Positions 1-9,424 of a stretch of 53,751 nucleotides of DNA are shown here, piece by piece. The stretch is from positions 1-53,751 of the forward strand of contig CACYNE010000014.1 in NCBI GenBank assembly GCA_902775605.1. Direction: 5' to 3'. The notes beneath the pieces are model-generated. The model did not search any database and was not told the origin of the DNA. It was given only the letters and a program-made list of their open reading frames with translations. A program made the translations under genes and the position numbers. The first letter of the stretch is position 1; each line of letters begins with the position of its first letter. This DNA is from an uncultured Prevotellaceae bacterium (GTDB taxonomy: Bacteria; Bacteroidota; Bacteroidia; Bacteroidales; Bacteroidaceae).

Positions 1-21
1 ATAAATAACATAACAAACAAA

Positions 22-3000
22 ATGCAAAACAAAGGAATTGTAAAGTTTATTGCAGTAGCACTCATTCTGGTGTGCTGTTTCTATCTTTCGTTCTCGTTTG
101 TGACTCGCCACTATGAAAGCAAGGCAGAGGCACTGCGTGCGGAGCTTGGAGACAAGGCAGCAGAAGAGTATCTGGACTCAATTTCTTCCGAGGACCATGT
201 ATGGCTCGGAGCCTGGAGTCTGGACGAGTGCCGTGAGATGGAGATTGGCCTGGGTCTTGACCTGAAGGGCGGTATGAACGTCATCCTGGAGGTGTCAGTA
301 CCTGACATCGTCAACTTCCTGGCTGGCAACAAGTATGACACTGACGAGGGCTATCGTAAGGCCTTCGACGCCGCCAAGGCCGATGGTAAGAACAATCAGT
401 CGGACTTCATCGCTCACTTCGTAGAGCGTTGGAAGGAGTTCGGTGGTGGTCGTGGTCTGAATGCAATCTTTGCCACGCAGCAGTTGCGCGACAAGGTGAA
501 CACCAAGAGCACTGACGAAGAGGTGGTTGCTGCCCTGAATGAAGAGGTAGAGGCTGCTATCGACAATGCCGAGACTGTTGTTCGTACTCGTGTTGATAAG
601 TTTGGTGTGGCTCAGCCTAACATCCAGAAGCTGAGTGGTCAGAGCCGCATCATGGTGGAAATGCCTGGTGCACAGAAGGACAAGGATCGTATCCTGAAGC
701 TCCTCGCTGGTAGCGCTGACCTGCAGTTCCACGAGACCTATATGGTGGAAGAGGCTATGCCTTACATCCTCCAGTTGTCAAACACCTACATGGCAGAGAT
801 GAGCAACGTGAATGCCGACAAGAAGGCTGAGGTTGCTGACACTACTGCTGCTGAAGCTGAGGTGGCTAACGACAGCGTGAACGCCCTTGAGTTGGCAGCC
901 GCTGCTGCTCAGAAGAGCGAGCTGACTCAGAAGGATGGCGACAACACCATCAATCTGCTTGCCCTGCTTGACACACGTTTCGCAGGTCAGGAGAGCCAGT
1001 GTATGCTGGGCTATGCTCACGTTACCGATACCGCAGAGGTTAACAAGGTAATCTACTCTGAGATTGCCAAGACCGTACTGCCTAAGGAGATGCGCCTCTA
1101 CTGGGATGCTAAGATTACTAAGCTCCCCCTCGAGAATGGTAAGAAGATCAAGATGCTGGCACTGTATGCCATCAAGGTGGCCGATCCTAACGGCAAGGCT
1201 CCTCTGACTGGTGATGTGGTGACCACCGCTAAGGACGACTATAGCAACGAGATTGGTAACGTTGGTCCCGTGGTTTCTATGCAGATGAATACCGAGGGTA
1301 CTCGTATCTGGGCTAACTTGACCAAGATGAACGTGGGTCGCGCCATCGCCATCGTCCTCGACGACGCTGTTTACAGTGCTCCTCGTGTGAACGGTGAGAT
1401 TCCTGGAGGTAGCTCACAGATCTCTGGTAAGTTCACTCAGTCTGACACCAAGGACCTGGCTAACACCCTGAACTCAGGTAAGATGCCTGCTCCTCTGTCA
1501 ATTGCTTCTTATCAGATGGTAGGTCCTTCACTGGGTGCTCAGTCAATCCAGCAGGGTATCATCTCATTCATCGTGGCTTTCGTGCTGCTGATGTGTGTGA
1601 TGGTGGCTCTCTACAACTGGATTCCTGGTATGCTGGCCAACATGGCTCTGCTGTTCAACCTGTTCTTCACCTTGGGTATCCTGACCTCGTTCCAGGCTGC
1701 ACTGACTATGCCTGGTATCGCAGGTATCGTGCTGACTTTGGGTACGGCTGTGGATGCTAACGTGCTGATTTACGAGCGTACGAAGGAAGAGCTCCGCAAG
1801 GGTCTCAACCTTAAGGAGGCTCTGAACAAGGGTTATGCTAACGCCTTCTCGGCTATCTTCGACTCTAACTTGACATCATTGATTACGGGTGTTATCCTGT
1901 TCGTCTTCGGTACAGGTCCTATCCGTGGTTTCGCAACGACCCTGATCATCGGTATCTGCGTATCGTTCTTCACCGCTGTATTCATGACCCGTCTGGTTTA
2001 TGACCGTCAGATGAAGAAGGACAAGTGGCAGAACCTCACCTTCTCTACCTCAATGTCTAAGAACCTCATGCAGGGCACGAAGTTCAACTTCATGGGTGCA
2101 TTCAAGGTGTCTTATGCTGTTTGGGCTATTGCTGCAGTGATTTTCTGCATCAGCTTCTTTGTTCGTGGCTTGAGCAAGAGTATCGACTTTACCGGTGGTC
2201 GTAACTATGTTGTTGTGCTCGATAAGCAGGTTCCCGTCGAGGAGGTTCGTGAGGCCTTCACAGGTGCTTTCGCTCTGAACGATGACCAGAGCACCAACCC
2301 CGGCGCTCCCGCAAGCACCTCTATCATTGCTTTGGGTGAGGCTGCAAACCGTACCGTACGTATCTCTACCAACTGGGATTACGACGTGAATAGTCCCGTT
2401 GTTGACGACGTTATCGAGGATAGTATCTACAGCGTGCTGTCTAAGGCTGGCCTGATTAAGGCTGAGACCAGCAACACTGACTTCCGTACTCCTCCTGCAA
2501 ACGAGGCAGATACCTCTAAGGGTACTATCGTTAGCTCTACTAAGGTAGGTCCTTCAGTGGCTAAGACCATCACCAAGGGCGCTATCATCAGCGTGATCCT
2601 TGCTCTGATTGCTATCTTCCTCTACATCCTGCTGCGCTTCCGCAACCTGGCCTTCTCTGTAGGTGCCATCTTTGCACTGGCTCTCGATGCACTGGCAGTA
2701 ATCGGATTCTACTCACTGCTCCACACTTGGGTGCCCATGTCACTTGAGATAGACCAGACCTTCATCGGTGCTATCCTGACTGTGATTGGTTACTCTATTA
2801 ATGATAAGGTGGTGGTATTCGACCGTATCCGTGAGAACATGGGTCTCTATAACAAGCGTGACCGCAAGCATCTGTTCAACGATTCACTGAACCAGACGCT
2901 GGCACGTACCATCAACACCTCAGTGACGACCTTGATCGTGTTGCTCACCATCTTCTTCTTGGGTGGCGATAGCATCCGTTCATTCGCCTTCGCCATGATT

Positions 3001-3111
3001 CTTGGTGTTGTATTCGGTACCCTGTCTTCAATCTTCATCGCTGCTCCTACTGCTTATCTCACCATGAGCAAGAAAGACCGCAAGGAAGAACTTGAGGTAG
3101 TCGAGGCTTAA
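22..3111 (+). CDS. secDF: Protein translocase subunit SecDF (fused SecD and SecF)
   Basis: A 1029-residue inner-membrane RND-type protein that uses the proton gradient to assist late steps of Sec-dependent export. The N-terminal membrane helix is followed by the SecD signature GLDLKGG near residue 80. A large periplasmic P1 region follows to about residue 500, then five membrane helices of the SecD half (about 510-675). The SecF half begins with a helix and the matching motif SIDFTGG near residue 725, and ends with a second helix bundle (about 850-1010). Bacteroidetes normally encode SecD and SecF as one polypeptide, and the length fits. An Ala/Glu-rich stretch near residues 265-300 is probably a linker in P1. 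The ATG at 22 follows an A-rich leader without a clear Shine-Dalgarno, usual for this phylum. The promoter lies outside the window; a strong terminator follows at 3137. Confidence 0.97.
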   Translation: MQNKGIVKFIAVALILVCCFYLSFSFVTRHYESKAEALRAELGDKAAEEYLDSISSEDHVWLGAWSLDECREMEIGLGLDLKGGMNVILEVSVPDIVNFLAGNKYDTDEGYRKAFDAAKADGKNNQSDFIAHFVERWKEFGGGRGLNAIFATQQLRDKVNTKSTDEEVVAALNEEVEAAIDNAETVVRTRVDKFGVAQPNIQKLSGQSRIMVEMPGAQKDKDRILKLLAGSADLQFHETYMVEEAMPYILQLSNTYMAEMSNVNADKKAEVADTTAAEAEVANDSVNALELAAAAAQKSELTQKDGDNTINLLALLDTRFAGQESQCMLGYAHVTDTAEVNKVIYSEIAKTVLPKEMRLYWDAKITKLPLENGKKIKMLALYAIKVADPNGKAPLTGDVVTTAKDDYSNEIGNVGPVVSMQMNTEGTRIWANLTKMNVGRAIAIVLDDAVYSAPRVNGEIPGGSSQISGKFTQSDTKDLANTLNSGKMPAPLSIASYQMVGPSLGAQSIQQGIISFIVAFVLLMCVMVALYNWIPGMLANMALLFNLFFTLGILTSFQAALTMPGIAGIVLTLGTAVDANVLIYERTKEELRKGLNLKEALNKGYANAFSAIFDSNLTSLITGVILFVFGTGPIRGFATTLIIGICVSFFTAVFMTRLVYDRQMKKDKWQNLTFSTSMSKNLMQGTKFNFMGAFKVSYAVWAIAAVIFCISFFVRGLSKSIDFTGGRNYVVVLDKQVPVEEVREAFTGAFALNDDQSTNPGAPASTSIIALGEAANRTVRISTNWDYDVNSPVVDDVIEDSIYSVLSKAGLIKAETSNTDFRTPPANEADTSKGTIVSSTKVGPSVAKTITKGAIISVILALIAIFLYILLRFRNLAFSVGAIFALALDALAVIGFYSLLHTWVPMSLEIDQTFIGAILTVIGYSINDKVVVFDRIRENMGLYNKRDRKHLFNDSLNQTLARTINTSVTTLIVLLTIFFLGGDSIRSFAFAMILGVVFGTLSSIFIAAPTAYLTMSKKDRKEELEVVEA

Positions 3112-3136
3112 TCGAATAGAGTTCGCTCTTTATATT

Positions 3137-3169
3137 AAGGATGTACGCGTGTGCGTACATCCTTTTTTT
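3137..3169 (+). terminator. Rho-independent terminator of secDF
   Basis: A perfect 12-bp stem (3137-3148 with 3153-3164) closed by a GTGT loop and followed by a T run, 25 bases after the secDF stop. Confidence 0.92.
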
Positions 3170-3174
3170 GTTTA

Positions 3175-3254
3175 CTACGGACGATGAGTCCGTAGGCGTC
3201 GGACTGAGAGTCCGCACACGTCGGACTCATAGTTCGAGCACGTCGGACTATGAC
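3175..3254. repeat. Tandem 22-bp palindromic repeat array (about 3.5 units)
   Basis: Units start at 3179, 3201, 3223 and 3245, exactly 22 bases apart. Each has the form GGACT-NNN-AGTCC, a small hairpin, followed by a 9-base spacer ending in GTC; the fourth is cut short. The first hairpin extends to 8 bp (CTACGGAC/GTCCGTAG). The same unit in reverse orientation recurs at 26588-26650. The rest of the 409-base gap between secDF and nrdD holds only the terminator, this array, a small CTCTT/AAGAG hairpin at 3281 and the nrdD promoter and leader. Confidence 0.85.
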
Positions 3255-3391
3255 ATAGTTACCTAAGTATGGCGGTCATGTGCTCTTTTGAAGAGAGGGT
3301 TTTTCATGAGGGATGCATGGGGTAATATCAAGACTACATATTTTTTTTCTAAGTTTTTGAGAAAAAGTATGGTTGTTTTGAGGAAATTTTA

Positions 3392-3399
3392 TATCTTTG
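3392..3399 (+). promoter_or_regulatory. -7 box of the nrdD-nrdG promoter
   Basis: TATCTTTG matches the Bacteroidetes -7 consensus TAnnTTTG; no good -33 TTTG is seen at 19-21 bases. It predicts a leader of about 115 bases to the nrdD ATG. The leader contains the perfect hairpin CTTTTCGA/TCGAAAAG at 3430-3447, which could be regulatory. Confidence 0.6.
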
Positions 3400-3520
3400 C
3401 AAGCGATTTCGGTTGACACATTTGGAAAACTTTTCGAAGTCGAAAAGATAAAAAGTTGTCCAAAATGGAAAACCTATTCACTTTGATGAACCTAATAAAA
3501 AACGTAAATTTGATATAATA

Positions 3521-5620
3521 ATGGAAATTAAGAACTTTACCATCACGAAGCGAGATGGCACGAAAGACCGCTTCTCCCTTGATAAAATTATGAATGCCAT
3601 AACTAAGGCATTTGAGAGTGTTGATGAACCTGCCGATTTGGGCACTATCTCTAAGATTATCAGTCATTTAGATATTAAGGATGATATCAAGGTGGAGGAT
3701 ATTCAGAACCAGGTGGAGGTGGCTCTGATGCGCGAGGGATTCTATAAGGTGGCAAAGTCTTTCATCCTTTATCGACAGGAGCATACAGAGGATCGTGAGA
3801 CCTTGGAGAAGATGATGTTCCTTTCCGAATATATGGAATCGGTGAATGCAGCAACTGGTTCAAAATATGACGCCAATGCAAATGTGGAGCACAAAAATAT
3901 CGCCACACTGATTGGTGAGTTGCCCAAATCGAACTTCATCCGTTTGAATCGTCGTTTGCTGACCGACCGTATCAAGAAGATGTATGGCAAGCAGTTGGCC
4001 GATGAGTATATCGACAAACTGACCCACCACTTTATATATAAGAACGACGAGACCTCGTTGGCAAACTACTGTGCATCCATCACCATGTATCCCTGGCTCA
4101 TTGGTGGCACGCTTGCTATTGGTGGCAACTCTACGGCTCCCACAAACCTGAAGTCGTTCTGCGGTGGCTTTGTCAATATGGTGTTTATGGTCAGCTCGAT
4201 GCTGAGTGGTGCCTGTGCAACACCAGAGTTCCTGATGTATATGAACTACTTCCTTGGAAAGGAGTATGGTCACGATTACTATAAGCATGCCGATGAGCAA
4301 GCTGACCTGAGTTTGAAGAAGCGTACACTTGATAAGGTTATCACCGACTATTTCGAGCAGATTGTGTATACCCTGAACCAGCCTACAGGCGCTCGCAACT
4401 ATCAGGCGGTATTCTGGAACATTGCCTATTACGACAAGTATTACTTCCAGAGCATCTTTGGTGAGTTCTACTTCCCCGATGGCTCACAGCCCGACTGGGA
4501 TGGTCTTTCTTGGTTGCAGAAGCGCTTTATGAAGTGGTTCAACAAGGAGCGTACGAAGACCCTTTTGACCTTCCCTGTAGAGACCATGGCTCTGTTGGTT
4601 GATGAGAACGGCGATTGTAAGGATAAGGAATGGGGCGAGTTTACGGCCGAGATGTATAGTGAGGGACACTCGTTCTTTACCTATATGAGCGATAACGCCG
4701 ACTCACTGTCAAGCTGCTGTCGTCTGCGCAACGAGATTACAGACAACGGCTTCAGCTATACGCTGGGTGCCGGTGGTGTCAGCACAGGTTCTAAGTCGGT
4801 GCTCACCATCAACCTGAACCGTTGTATTCAGTATGCAGTGAACAACCAGATAGACTACTTGGAGTATCTGGGTGAAATCATTGACCTGTGTCACAAGGTA
4901 CAGATGGCTTATAATGAGAACCTGAAGGAGCTGCAGGAGCACGGCATGCTGCCTTTGTTTGATGCTGGCTATATCAACATCGCCCGCCAGTATCTGACCA
5001 TTGGTATCAATGGCTTGGTAGAGGCCGCTGAGTTCATGGGTTTGAAGATTACACCGAATGATGAGTATAAGGCTTTCGTTCAGGGCATCCTGGGTCTCAT
5101 TGAGAAGTACAACAAGCAATACCGCACCAAGGAGGTGATGTTCAACTGTGAGATGATTCCTGCCGAAAATGTAGGCGTAAAGCATGCCAAGTGGGACCGT
5201 GAGGATGGTTACTTCGTGCCACGCGACTGTTACAACAGCTACTTCTATGTGGTAGAGGACGACTCACTCTCAGTTATCGACAAGTTCAAGTTGCACGGTG
5301 CTCCTTATATCGAGCATCTCACTGGCGGCTCTGCTCTTCACATGAACCTTGAGGAACACCTTTCGAAGGAGCAGTACCTGCAACTGCTGAAGGTGGCTGC
5401 CAAGGAGGGTTGCAACTACTTCACGTTCAACATCCCCAACACGGTATGCAACGAGTGCGGGCATATCGACAAGCGTTATCTGCACGAGTGTCCCAAGTGC
5501 CACTCAAAGAACGTGGACTATATGACGCGTATCATTGGCTACCTGAAGCGAGTGAGCAACTTCTCACAGGCTCGCCAGGAAGAGGCAGCCCGTCGTTACT
5601 ACGCTCACGCAGACAAATAA
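3521..5620 (+). CDS. nrdD: Anaerobic ribonucleoside-triphosphate reductase (class III)
   Basis: A 699-residue glycyl-radical enzyme that reduces NTPs to dNTPs without oxygen in the cytoplasm. Residues 1 to about 90 (TKRDGTKDRFSLDKI onward) form an ATP-cone, the allosteric domain through which dATP/ATP set overall activity in such enzymes. The catalytic barrel follows. At the C-terminus two CxxC pairs (CNECG, CPKC) form the structural zinc site, and IIGYL carries the probable radical glycine in the loop before the tail. The length is normal for the family. nrdG, its activase, starts 32 bases downstream, so the two are almost certainly co-transcribed. This is an ordinary essential gene of an obligate anaerobe. 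Confidence 0.96.
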   Translation: MEIKNFTITKRDGTKDRFSLDKIMNAITKAFESVDEPADLGTISKIISHLDIKDDIKVEDIQNQVEVALMREGFYKVAKSFILYRQEHTEDRETLEKMMFLSEYMESVNAATGSKYDANANVEHKNIATLIGELPKSNFIRLNRRLLTDRIKKMYGKQLADEYIDKLTHHFIYKNDETSLANYCASITMYPWLIGGTLAIGGNSTAPTNLKSFCGGFVNMVFMVSSMLSGACATPEFLMYMNYFLGKEYGHDYYKHADEQADLSLKKRTLDKVITDYFEQIVYTLNQPTGARNYQAVFWNIAYYDKYYFQSIFGEFYFPDGSQPDWDGLSWLQKRFMKWFNKERTKTLLTFPVETMALLVDENGDCKDKEWGEFTAEMYSEGHSFFTYMSDNADSLSSCCRLRNEITDNGFSYTLGAGGVSTGSKSVLTINLNRCIQYAVNNQIDYLEYLGEIIDLCHKVQMAYNENLKELQEHGMLPLFDAGYINIARQYLTIGINGLVEAAEFMGLKITPNDEYKAFVQGILGLIEKYNKQYRTKEVMFNCEMIPAENVGVKHAKWDREDGYFVPRDCYNSYFYVVEDDSLSVIDKFKLHGAPYIEHLTGGSALHMNLEEHLSKEQYLQLLKVAAKEGCNYFTFNIPNTVCNECGHIDKRYLHECPKCHSKNVDYMTRIIGYLKRVSNFSQARQEEAARRYYAHADK

Positions 5621-5652
5621 CCGTTGAACAACCAGTTACAACCACACAAAAA

Positions 5653-6132
5653 ATGTTGAAGTACGTAAACACAGGCGTTGTTTTTCAGGAGATACCCGAC
5701 GAAGTGACCCTAGCCATTAACATCAGTGGCTGTCCGTGTCGCTGTCCGGGCTGTCATAGCCAGTATCTCTGGGAAGACATTGGCCTCCCTCTCAATACCG
5801 AAGCGCTCGATGATTTCATAGAGCGCTTCGGCAATGATATTACCTGTATCTCGTTTATGGGCGGTGATGCCGACCCAAAAGGAGTAAACATGTTGGCAGA
5901 GTATATCCATGAGTCTTACCCACAATTCAAGGTGGCTTGGTATAGTGGACGTCTTCGTTTGCCTGCCAGCATCAAAAAGACCGACTTTGATTATCTCAAA
6001 ATCGGTCCTTATATCCGTCATCTGGGGCCTTTGAATAGTCCCACAACCAATCAGCGTCTCTATCGTCAGACTGCCGATGGTGAGTTTGAGGACATCACCT
6101 ATCGTTTCTGGCGAAAGCAGCAAATCTCTTAG
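5653..6132 (+). CDS. nrdG: Anaerobic ribonucleotide reductase activating protein
   Basis: A 159-residue radical-SAM activase that makes the glycyl radical on NrdD with SAM and a [4Fe-4S] cluster. The cluster motif C-x3-C-x2-C is visible as CPCRCPGC in the first 40 residues, followed by the SAM-binding glycine motif SFMGGDA. The ATG at 5653 (MLKYVNTGVVF) is chosen over a longer in-frame extension reaching back to 5410, because that extension only reads nrdD out of frame and family members begin at this residue. The stop overlaps the convergent dehydrogenase gene by 4 bases. Confidence 0.95.
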   Translation: MLKYVNTGVVFQEIPDEVTLAINISGCPCRCPGCHSQYLWEDIGLPLNTEALDDFIERFGNDITCISFMGGDADPKGVNMLAEYIHESYPQFKVAWYSGRLRLPASIKKTDFDYLKIGPYIRHLGPLNSPTTNQRLYRQTADGEFEDITYRFWRKQQIS

Positions 6133-7148
6133 AACTCTACGAGGATGCGGAACACCTTGCCAGGGTTCTCGCTCCACCAGCGCATCGTATCGAGTGCCTC
6201 TTCGGGCTTTATCACCTTTGTGATAAGAGTATCGATGGGGCATTCGTTGTTTTCCAGATAGTGGATCACAGCGCGGAAATCAGAGGGCAGGGCATTACGT
6301 GAGCCGCGGATGTCAAGCTCTTTCTGAACGAAGTACTTTGTCTGCAATGATACTTCTGATTTGGCATAGCCGATGCAAGCTACGCGACCTGTGAAGGCCA
6401 CTTCGTTGATAGCCATCTGATAGGTGGGCACACTACCCACAGCCTCGATGACAACATCAGGACCAAAGCCATCTGTCATCTCCTGCAAGCGCTGGTGAGC
6501 ATCTTCTGTCTTGGTATTAATGGTATGTGTTGCACCCATCTTCTTGGCCAGTGCCAACTTCTCGTCGTCGATGTCGGCAGCAATCACAGTGGCACCGCGC
6601 AGGGCAGCACGCACTATGGCGCCCATACCCACCATGCCACAGCCAATCACCATCACTACATCGATATCCGTTACCTCAGCGCGACTTACGGCGTGGAAGC
6701 CTACGCTCATAGGCTCTACCAATGCACATACCTTCGGTGTGAGTGTGCCAGCAGGAATCACTTTCTCCCAAGGCAGGGTGATATATTCCATCATGGCACC
6801 ATTTCGCTGTACGCCCAGCGTCTCGTTGTGCTGACATGCATTGACGCGGCGGTTACGACATGAGGCGCACTTACCACAGTTGGTGTAGGGATTGCAGGTT
6901 ACCACCATACCGGGCTTCAGGTTCTCGGGCACGCCAGCGCCCACAGCCTCAATCACAGCACCCACCTCGTGACCAGGAATCACGGGATTCAACGCCATGG
7001 TGTTGCGACCCATGAAGGTGTTGATGTCTGAACCGCAGAAACCAACGTAGTGCAGCTTCAACAGTATCTCGCCCTGGCCGGGAGCCTGAGGCTTCTCTAA
7101 TTCAATGACATTTAGTTCTTGTGAGTGTGAAATCTGAATAGCTTTCAT
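6129..7148 (-). CDS. Zinc-dependent alcohol/polyol dehydrogenase (MDR family)
   Basis: A 339-residue medium-chain dehydrogenase. The catalytic zinc ligands are in CGSD (near residue 38) and PGHE (near 60). The structural zinc lobe has four cysteines (CGKCASCRNRRVNAC, about residues 91-105). The Rossmann motif is IGCGMVGMGAI near residue 170. The nearest kinds are sorbitol, L-idonate, galactitol and threonine dehydrogenases; the substrate cannot be read from sequence. It is third in a minus-strand set after an aldo-keto reductase and a FucP-type permease (12-base gap), so oxidation of a sugar or sugar acid imported by that permease is the likely job. L-fucose or a related deoxy or galacto sugar is an inference from the neighbours. 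Confidence 0.85.
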   Translation of the reverse strand: MKAIQISHSQELNVIELEKPQAPGQGEILLKLHYVGFCGSDINTFMGRNTMALNPVIPGHEVGAVIEAVGAGVPENLKPGMVVTCNPYTNCGKCASCRNRRVNACQHNETLGVQRNGAMMEYITLPWEKVIPAGTLTPKVCALVEPMSVGFHAVSRAEVTDIDVVMVIGCGMVGMGAIVRAALRGATVIAADIDDEKLALAKKMGATHTINTKTEDAHQRLQEMTDGFGPDVVIEAVGSVPTYQMAINEVAFTGRVACIGYAKSEVSLQTKYFVQKELDIRGSRNALPSDFRAVIHYLENNECPIDTLITKVIKPEEALDTMRWWSENPGKVFRILVEF

Positions 7149-7160
7149 TTTCTTATCCTT

Positions 7161-8408
7161 TTATTCTTTTACCTTTAAAAGTGATTTATATTTGTATCCA
7201 TAGTAGGCACATACGGCGAAACATACCAGAGGCACGATATAAGCCACCTGATAGAAGGTCTCGTTCTGGTGCATGATATAAGCCGTGAACTGTGGCACGC
7301 AGGCATTGCCCACAATAGCCATCACAAGGAATGCTGAGCCTGATTTCGTCTGGTCGCCCAGTCCGTGAAGAGCCAGTGAGAACTGTGTGGGATAGATGAT
7401 GCTCATAAAGAACGATACGGCCAGCATGGCATAGAGTCCCACATAACCACCAAAGCTGATGATGACCACGCAGAGCACGACATTTGCCAGTGCATAGAAC
7501 GTCAGCATCTTGGTGGGCGAGATGCGGGCCATGAGCAGTGTGCCTACCCAACGACCCAGCAAGAAGGCCAACATGTAGAGGCCGAAGAACGTTGTGGCAG
7601 TATCTTCGCTGATGCCAGCATAGGTGCAGCAATAAACGAGGAAGAGGCTGTTGATAGCAGTCTGTCCACCATTGTAGAAGAACTGTGCAATGACGCCCCA
7701 GCGAAGATGCGGCTTCTTGAGGGTAGAGAAATCAATAAGTTTTCCTTTTTCCTCTTTACTCTCATCGCCAACCTTCGGCAGGTTCACCACTATTAATAAT
7801 ATAGCAACGGCGATAAGTACCAAGGCCAGGATGAGATACGGCAATTTCATGGCGTCCGTCTCAGTCTGGATGAAGCCCTCCCAACCGCCAGGATAGTCGG
7901 CGGGAATGGTCTCACGTGTATAGTCGTTGCCACTTAATACCAACTTGCTGAGGAACATAGCCGAGATGAAAGCACCCAGTCCGTTGAACGACTGTGCCAG
8001 GTTCAGACGGCGTGGTGCCGTTTGCGGATCGCCCAGTACGGTGACATAGGGATTTGCTGCTGTTTCCAAGAAACACATGCCCGTGGCAATGACGAAGAAG
8101 ATACAGAGATAGACTCCATAGCTCTTCACCTGTGCGGCAGGGAAGAACAGAAGACCACCGCAGGCTGCAATGAGCAAACCAGTGACAATGCCCACACGAT
8201 AGCTGAAGCGTCGCATGAACATGGCGATGGGAATAGGACAGATAAAGTAGGCCAACCAATAGGCACTCTCAGTGAACGACGCCTCGAAGGTGTTCAGTTC
8301 GCAGGTCTTCATCAACTGACGGATCATCGTGGGCAGCAGGTTACTGCTAATGGCCCAGAGGAAGAACAGACAGAAGATAAGGCCAAGGGCAAGTTGATTC
8401 TTTTTCAT
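7161..8408 (-). CDS. FucP-type sugar:H+ symporter (MFS)
   Basis: A 415-residue major facilitator with twelve predicted helices. Sequence typical of the FucP/GluP group includes FLETAANPYVTVLG near residue 113 and RLNLAQSFNGLGA near 135; the Glu in FLETAANP matches the functional acidic residue E135 of E. coli FucP. The second acidic residue of E. coli FucP (D46, in NLNDILLP) appears replaced: the aligned stretch here is SSNLLPT, with no Asp. The alignment is from memory, so substrate identity is uncertain (L-fucose, galactose, glucose or another monosaccharide). It lies between the aldo-keto reductase (32 bases upstream) and the Zn-dehydrogenase. The last codons are built from the A/G-rich spacer sequence seen elsewhere in the window. 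Confidence 0.88.
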   Translation of the reverse strand: MKKNQLALGLIFCLFFLWAISSNLLPTMIRQLMKTCELNTFEASFTESAYWLAYFICPIPIAMFMRRFSYRVGIVTGLLIAACGGLLFFPAAQVKSYGVYLCIFFVIATGMCFLETAANPYVTVLGDPQTAPRRLNLAQSFNGLGAFISAMFLSKLVLSGNDYTRETIPADYPGGWEGFIQTETDAMKLPYLILALVLIAVAILLIVVNLPKVGDESKEEKGKLIDFSTLKKPHLRWGVIAQFFYNGGQTAINSLFLVYCCTYAGISEDTATTFFGLYMLAFLLGRWVGTLLMARISPTKMLTFYALANVVLCVVIISFGGYVGLYAMLAVSFFMSIIYPTQFSLALHGLGDQTKSGSAFLVMAIVGNACVPQFTAYIMHQNETFYQVAYIVPLVCFAVCAYYGYKYKSLLKVKE

Positions 8409-8440
8409 TGCTATCTTTCTTAACTCTTAATTCTTAACTC

Positions 8441-9382
8441 CTATGAGTTTGCCCAAGTAACGCGCTGCTGGTCGCCAATGATCTCCTTGACCTCTTTTAC
8501 CAGATCCCAGTCGGGTTCCTCATTGGCCCACTCAATATTGCGGCGTACATTGGCAGGATTGGCCGAGGAGAACAGCGTTGAGGCAATGCGGGGGAAACTA
8601 ACAGCATACTGCACAGCCAGTTTCTCAATGGGATAACCTTTGGCCTTGCAGAACTCGGCAGCTTTCTGACAAACCTCAACTAAGGGCTTGGGGGCAGGGT
8701 GCCATGAGGGAACACCGCGCTCAGACAGAAGACCCATGCTGAGTGGCGAGGCATTGATGATACCCACACCATGCTGCTCAAAGAAGTCCACATAGTCGGT
8801 CAGTGCGTCATCGTTGAGGGTGAAGTGGCAGAAGTTCAGGATGCTCTCCACACCTTCGCAGCGTTCTACCACCCATTTCAGGTTTTGTAACTGCAGATCG
8901 GTGATACCCACGTGACCCACCACCCCCTTTGCTTTCAGTTCGAAGAGGGCGGGCAGTGTCTCGTCAACAACCAGTTGCAGTCCACCTGGACGGGCAGCTT
9001 GGAACTCAATATCGTGTACGTTGATGAGGTCAATAAAGTCAATGCCGAGACGTTCCATACTCTCATACACGCTGTCAGTGACACGCTTGGCAGAGTAGTC
9101 CCAAGTGTTGACGCCATCTTTTCCATAGCGTCCTACCTTAGTGCTCAGATAATACTTGTCGCGGGGGATGTTTCTCAGGGCTTTTCCCAAAACGGTCTCT
9201 GCCTTGTAGTGGCCGTAATAAGGACTCACATCGATAAAGTTAATGCCTCCTTCGATGGCTGCTTCTACGGCTTCAAAACTCTCTTTCTCATTTGTGTCAC
9301 GAAAGACGCTACCCAGTGATGATGCGCCAAAACTCAGATGAGAAATTTTCATTCCCGTCTTTCCTAACTCGGTGTACCTCAT
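8441..9382 (-). CDS. Aldo-keto reductase, L-galactose/L-fucose dehydrogenase-like
   Basis: A 313-residue (beta/alpha)8 NAD(P)-dependent oxidoreductase. It begins MRYTELGKTGMKIS and carries the AKR signature FIDVSPYYGHYKAETVLG near residues 49-66, with catalytic Asp and Tyr, then Lys in YLSTKVGRYG and His in INVHDIEF. The overall pattern recalls plant L-galactose dehydrogenase and bacterial L-fucose or pyridoxal dehydrogenases, which oxidise the sugar C1 to a lactone. With the FucP-type permease and Zn-dehydrogenase downstream it suggests a non-phosphorylating oxidation route. No lactonase, dehydratase or aldolase gene lies in the window, so the pathway is incomplete as seen. First protein gene after the tRNA-Arg promoter. 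Confidence 0.85.
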   Translation of the reverse strand: MRYTELGKTGMKISHLSFGASSLGSVFRDTNEKESFEAVEAAIEGGINFIDVSPYYGHYKAETVLGKALRNIPRDKYYLSTKVGRYGKDGVNTWDYSAKRVTDSVYESMERLGIDFIDLINVHDIEFQAARPGGLQLVVDETLPALFELKAKGVVGHVGITDLQLQNLKWVVERCEGVESILNFCHFTLNDDALTDYVDFFEQHGVGIINASPLSMGLLSERGVPSWHPAPKPLVEVCQKAAEFCKAKGYPIEKLAVQYAVSFPRIASTLFSSANPANVRRNIEWANEEPDWDLVKEVKEIIGDQQRVTWANS

Positions 9383-9424
9383 GTTATTCTTCTTAATTGG
9401 TTTTAGTTTGTAATAATAGGTAGG

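Noticed and set aside
3175-3254. CRISPR-like repeat array
   Set aside because: The 22-base period with 9-base spacers is far too short; the units are palindromic hairpins.
5410-5652. In-frame upstream extension of nrdG overlapping nrdD
   Set aside because: It only reads nrdD in another frame; NrdG proteins begin at the Met encoded at 5653.
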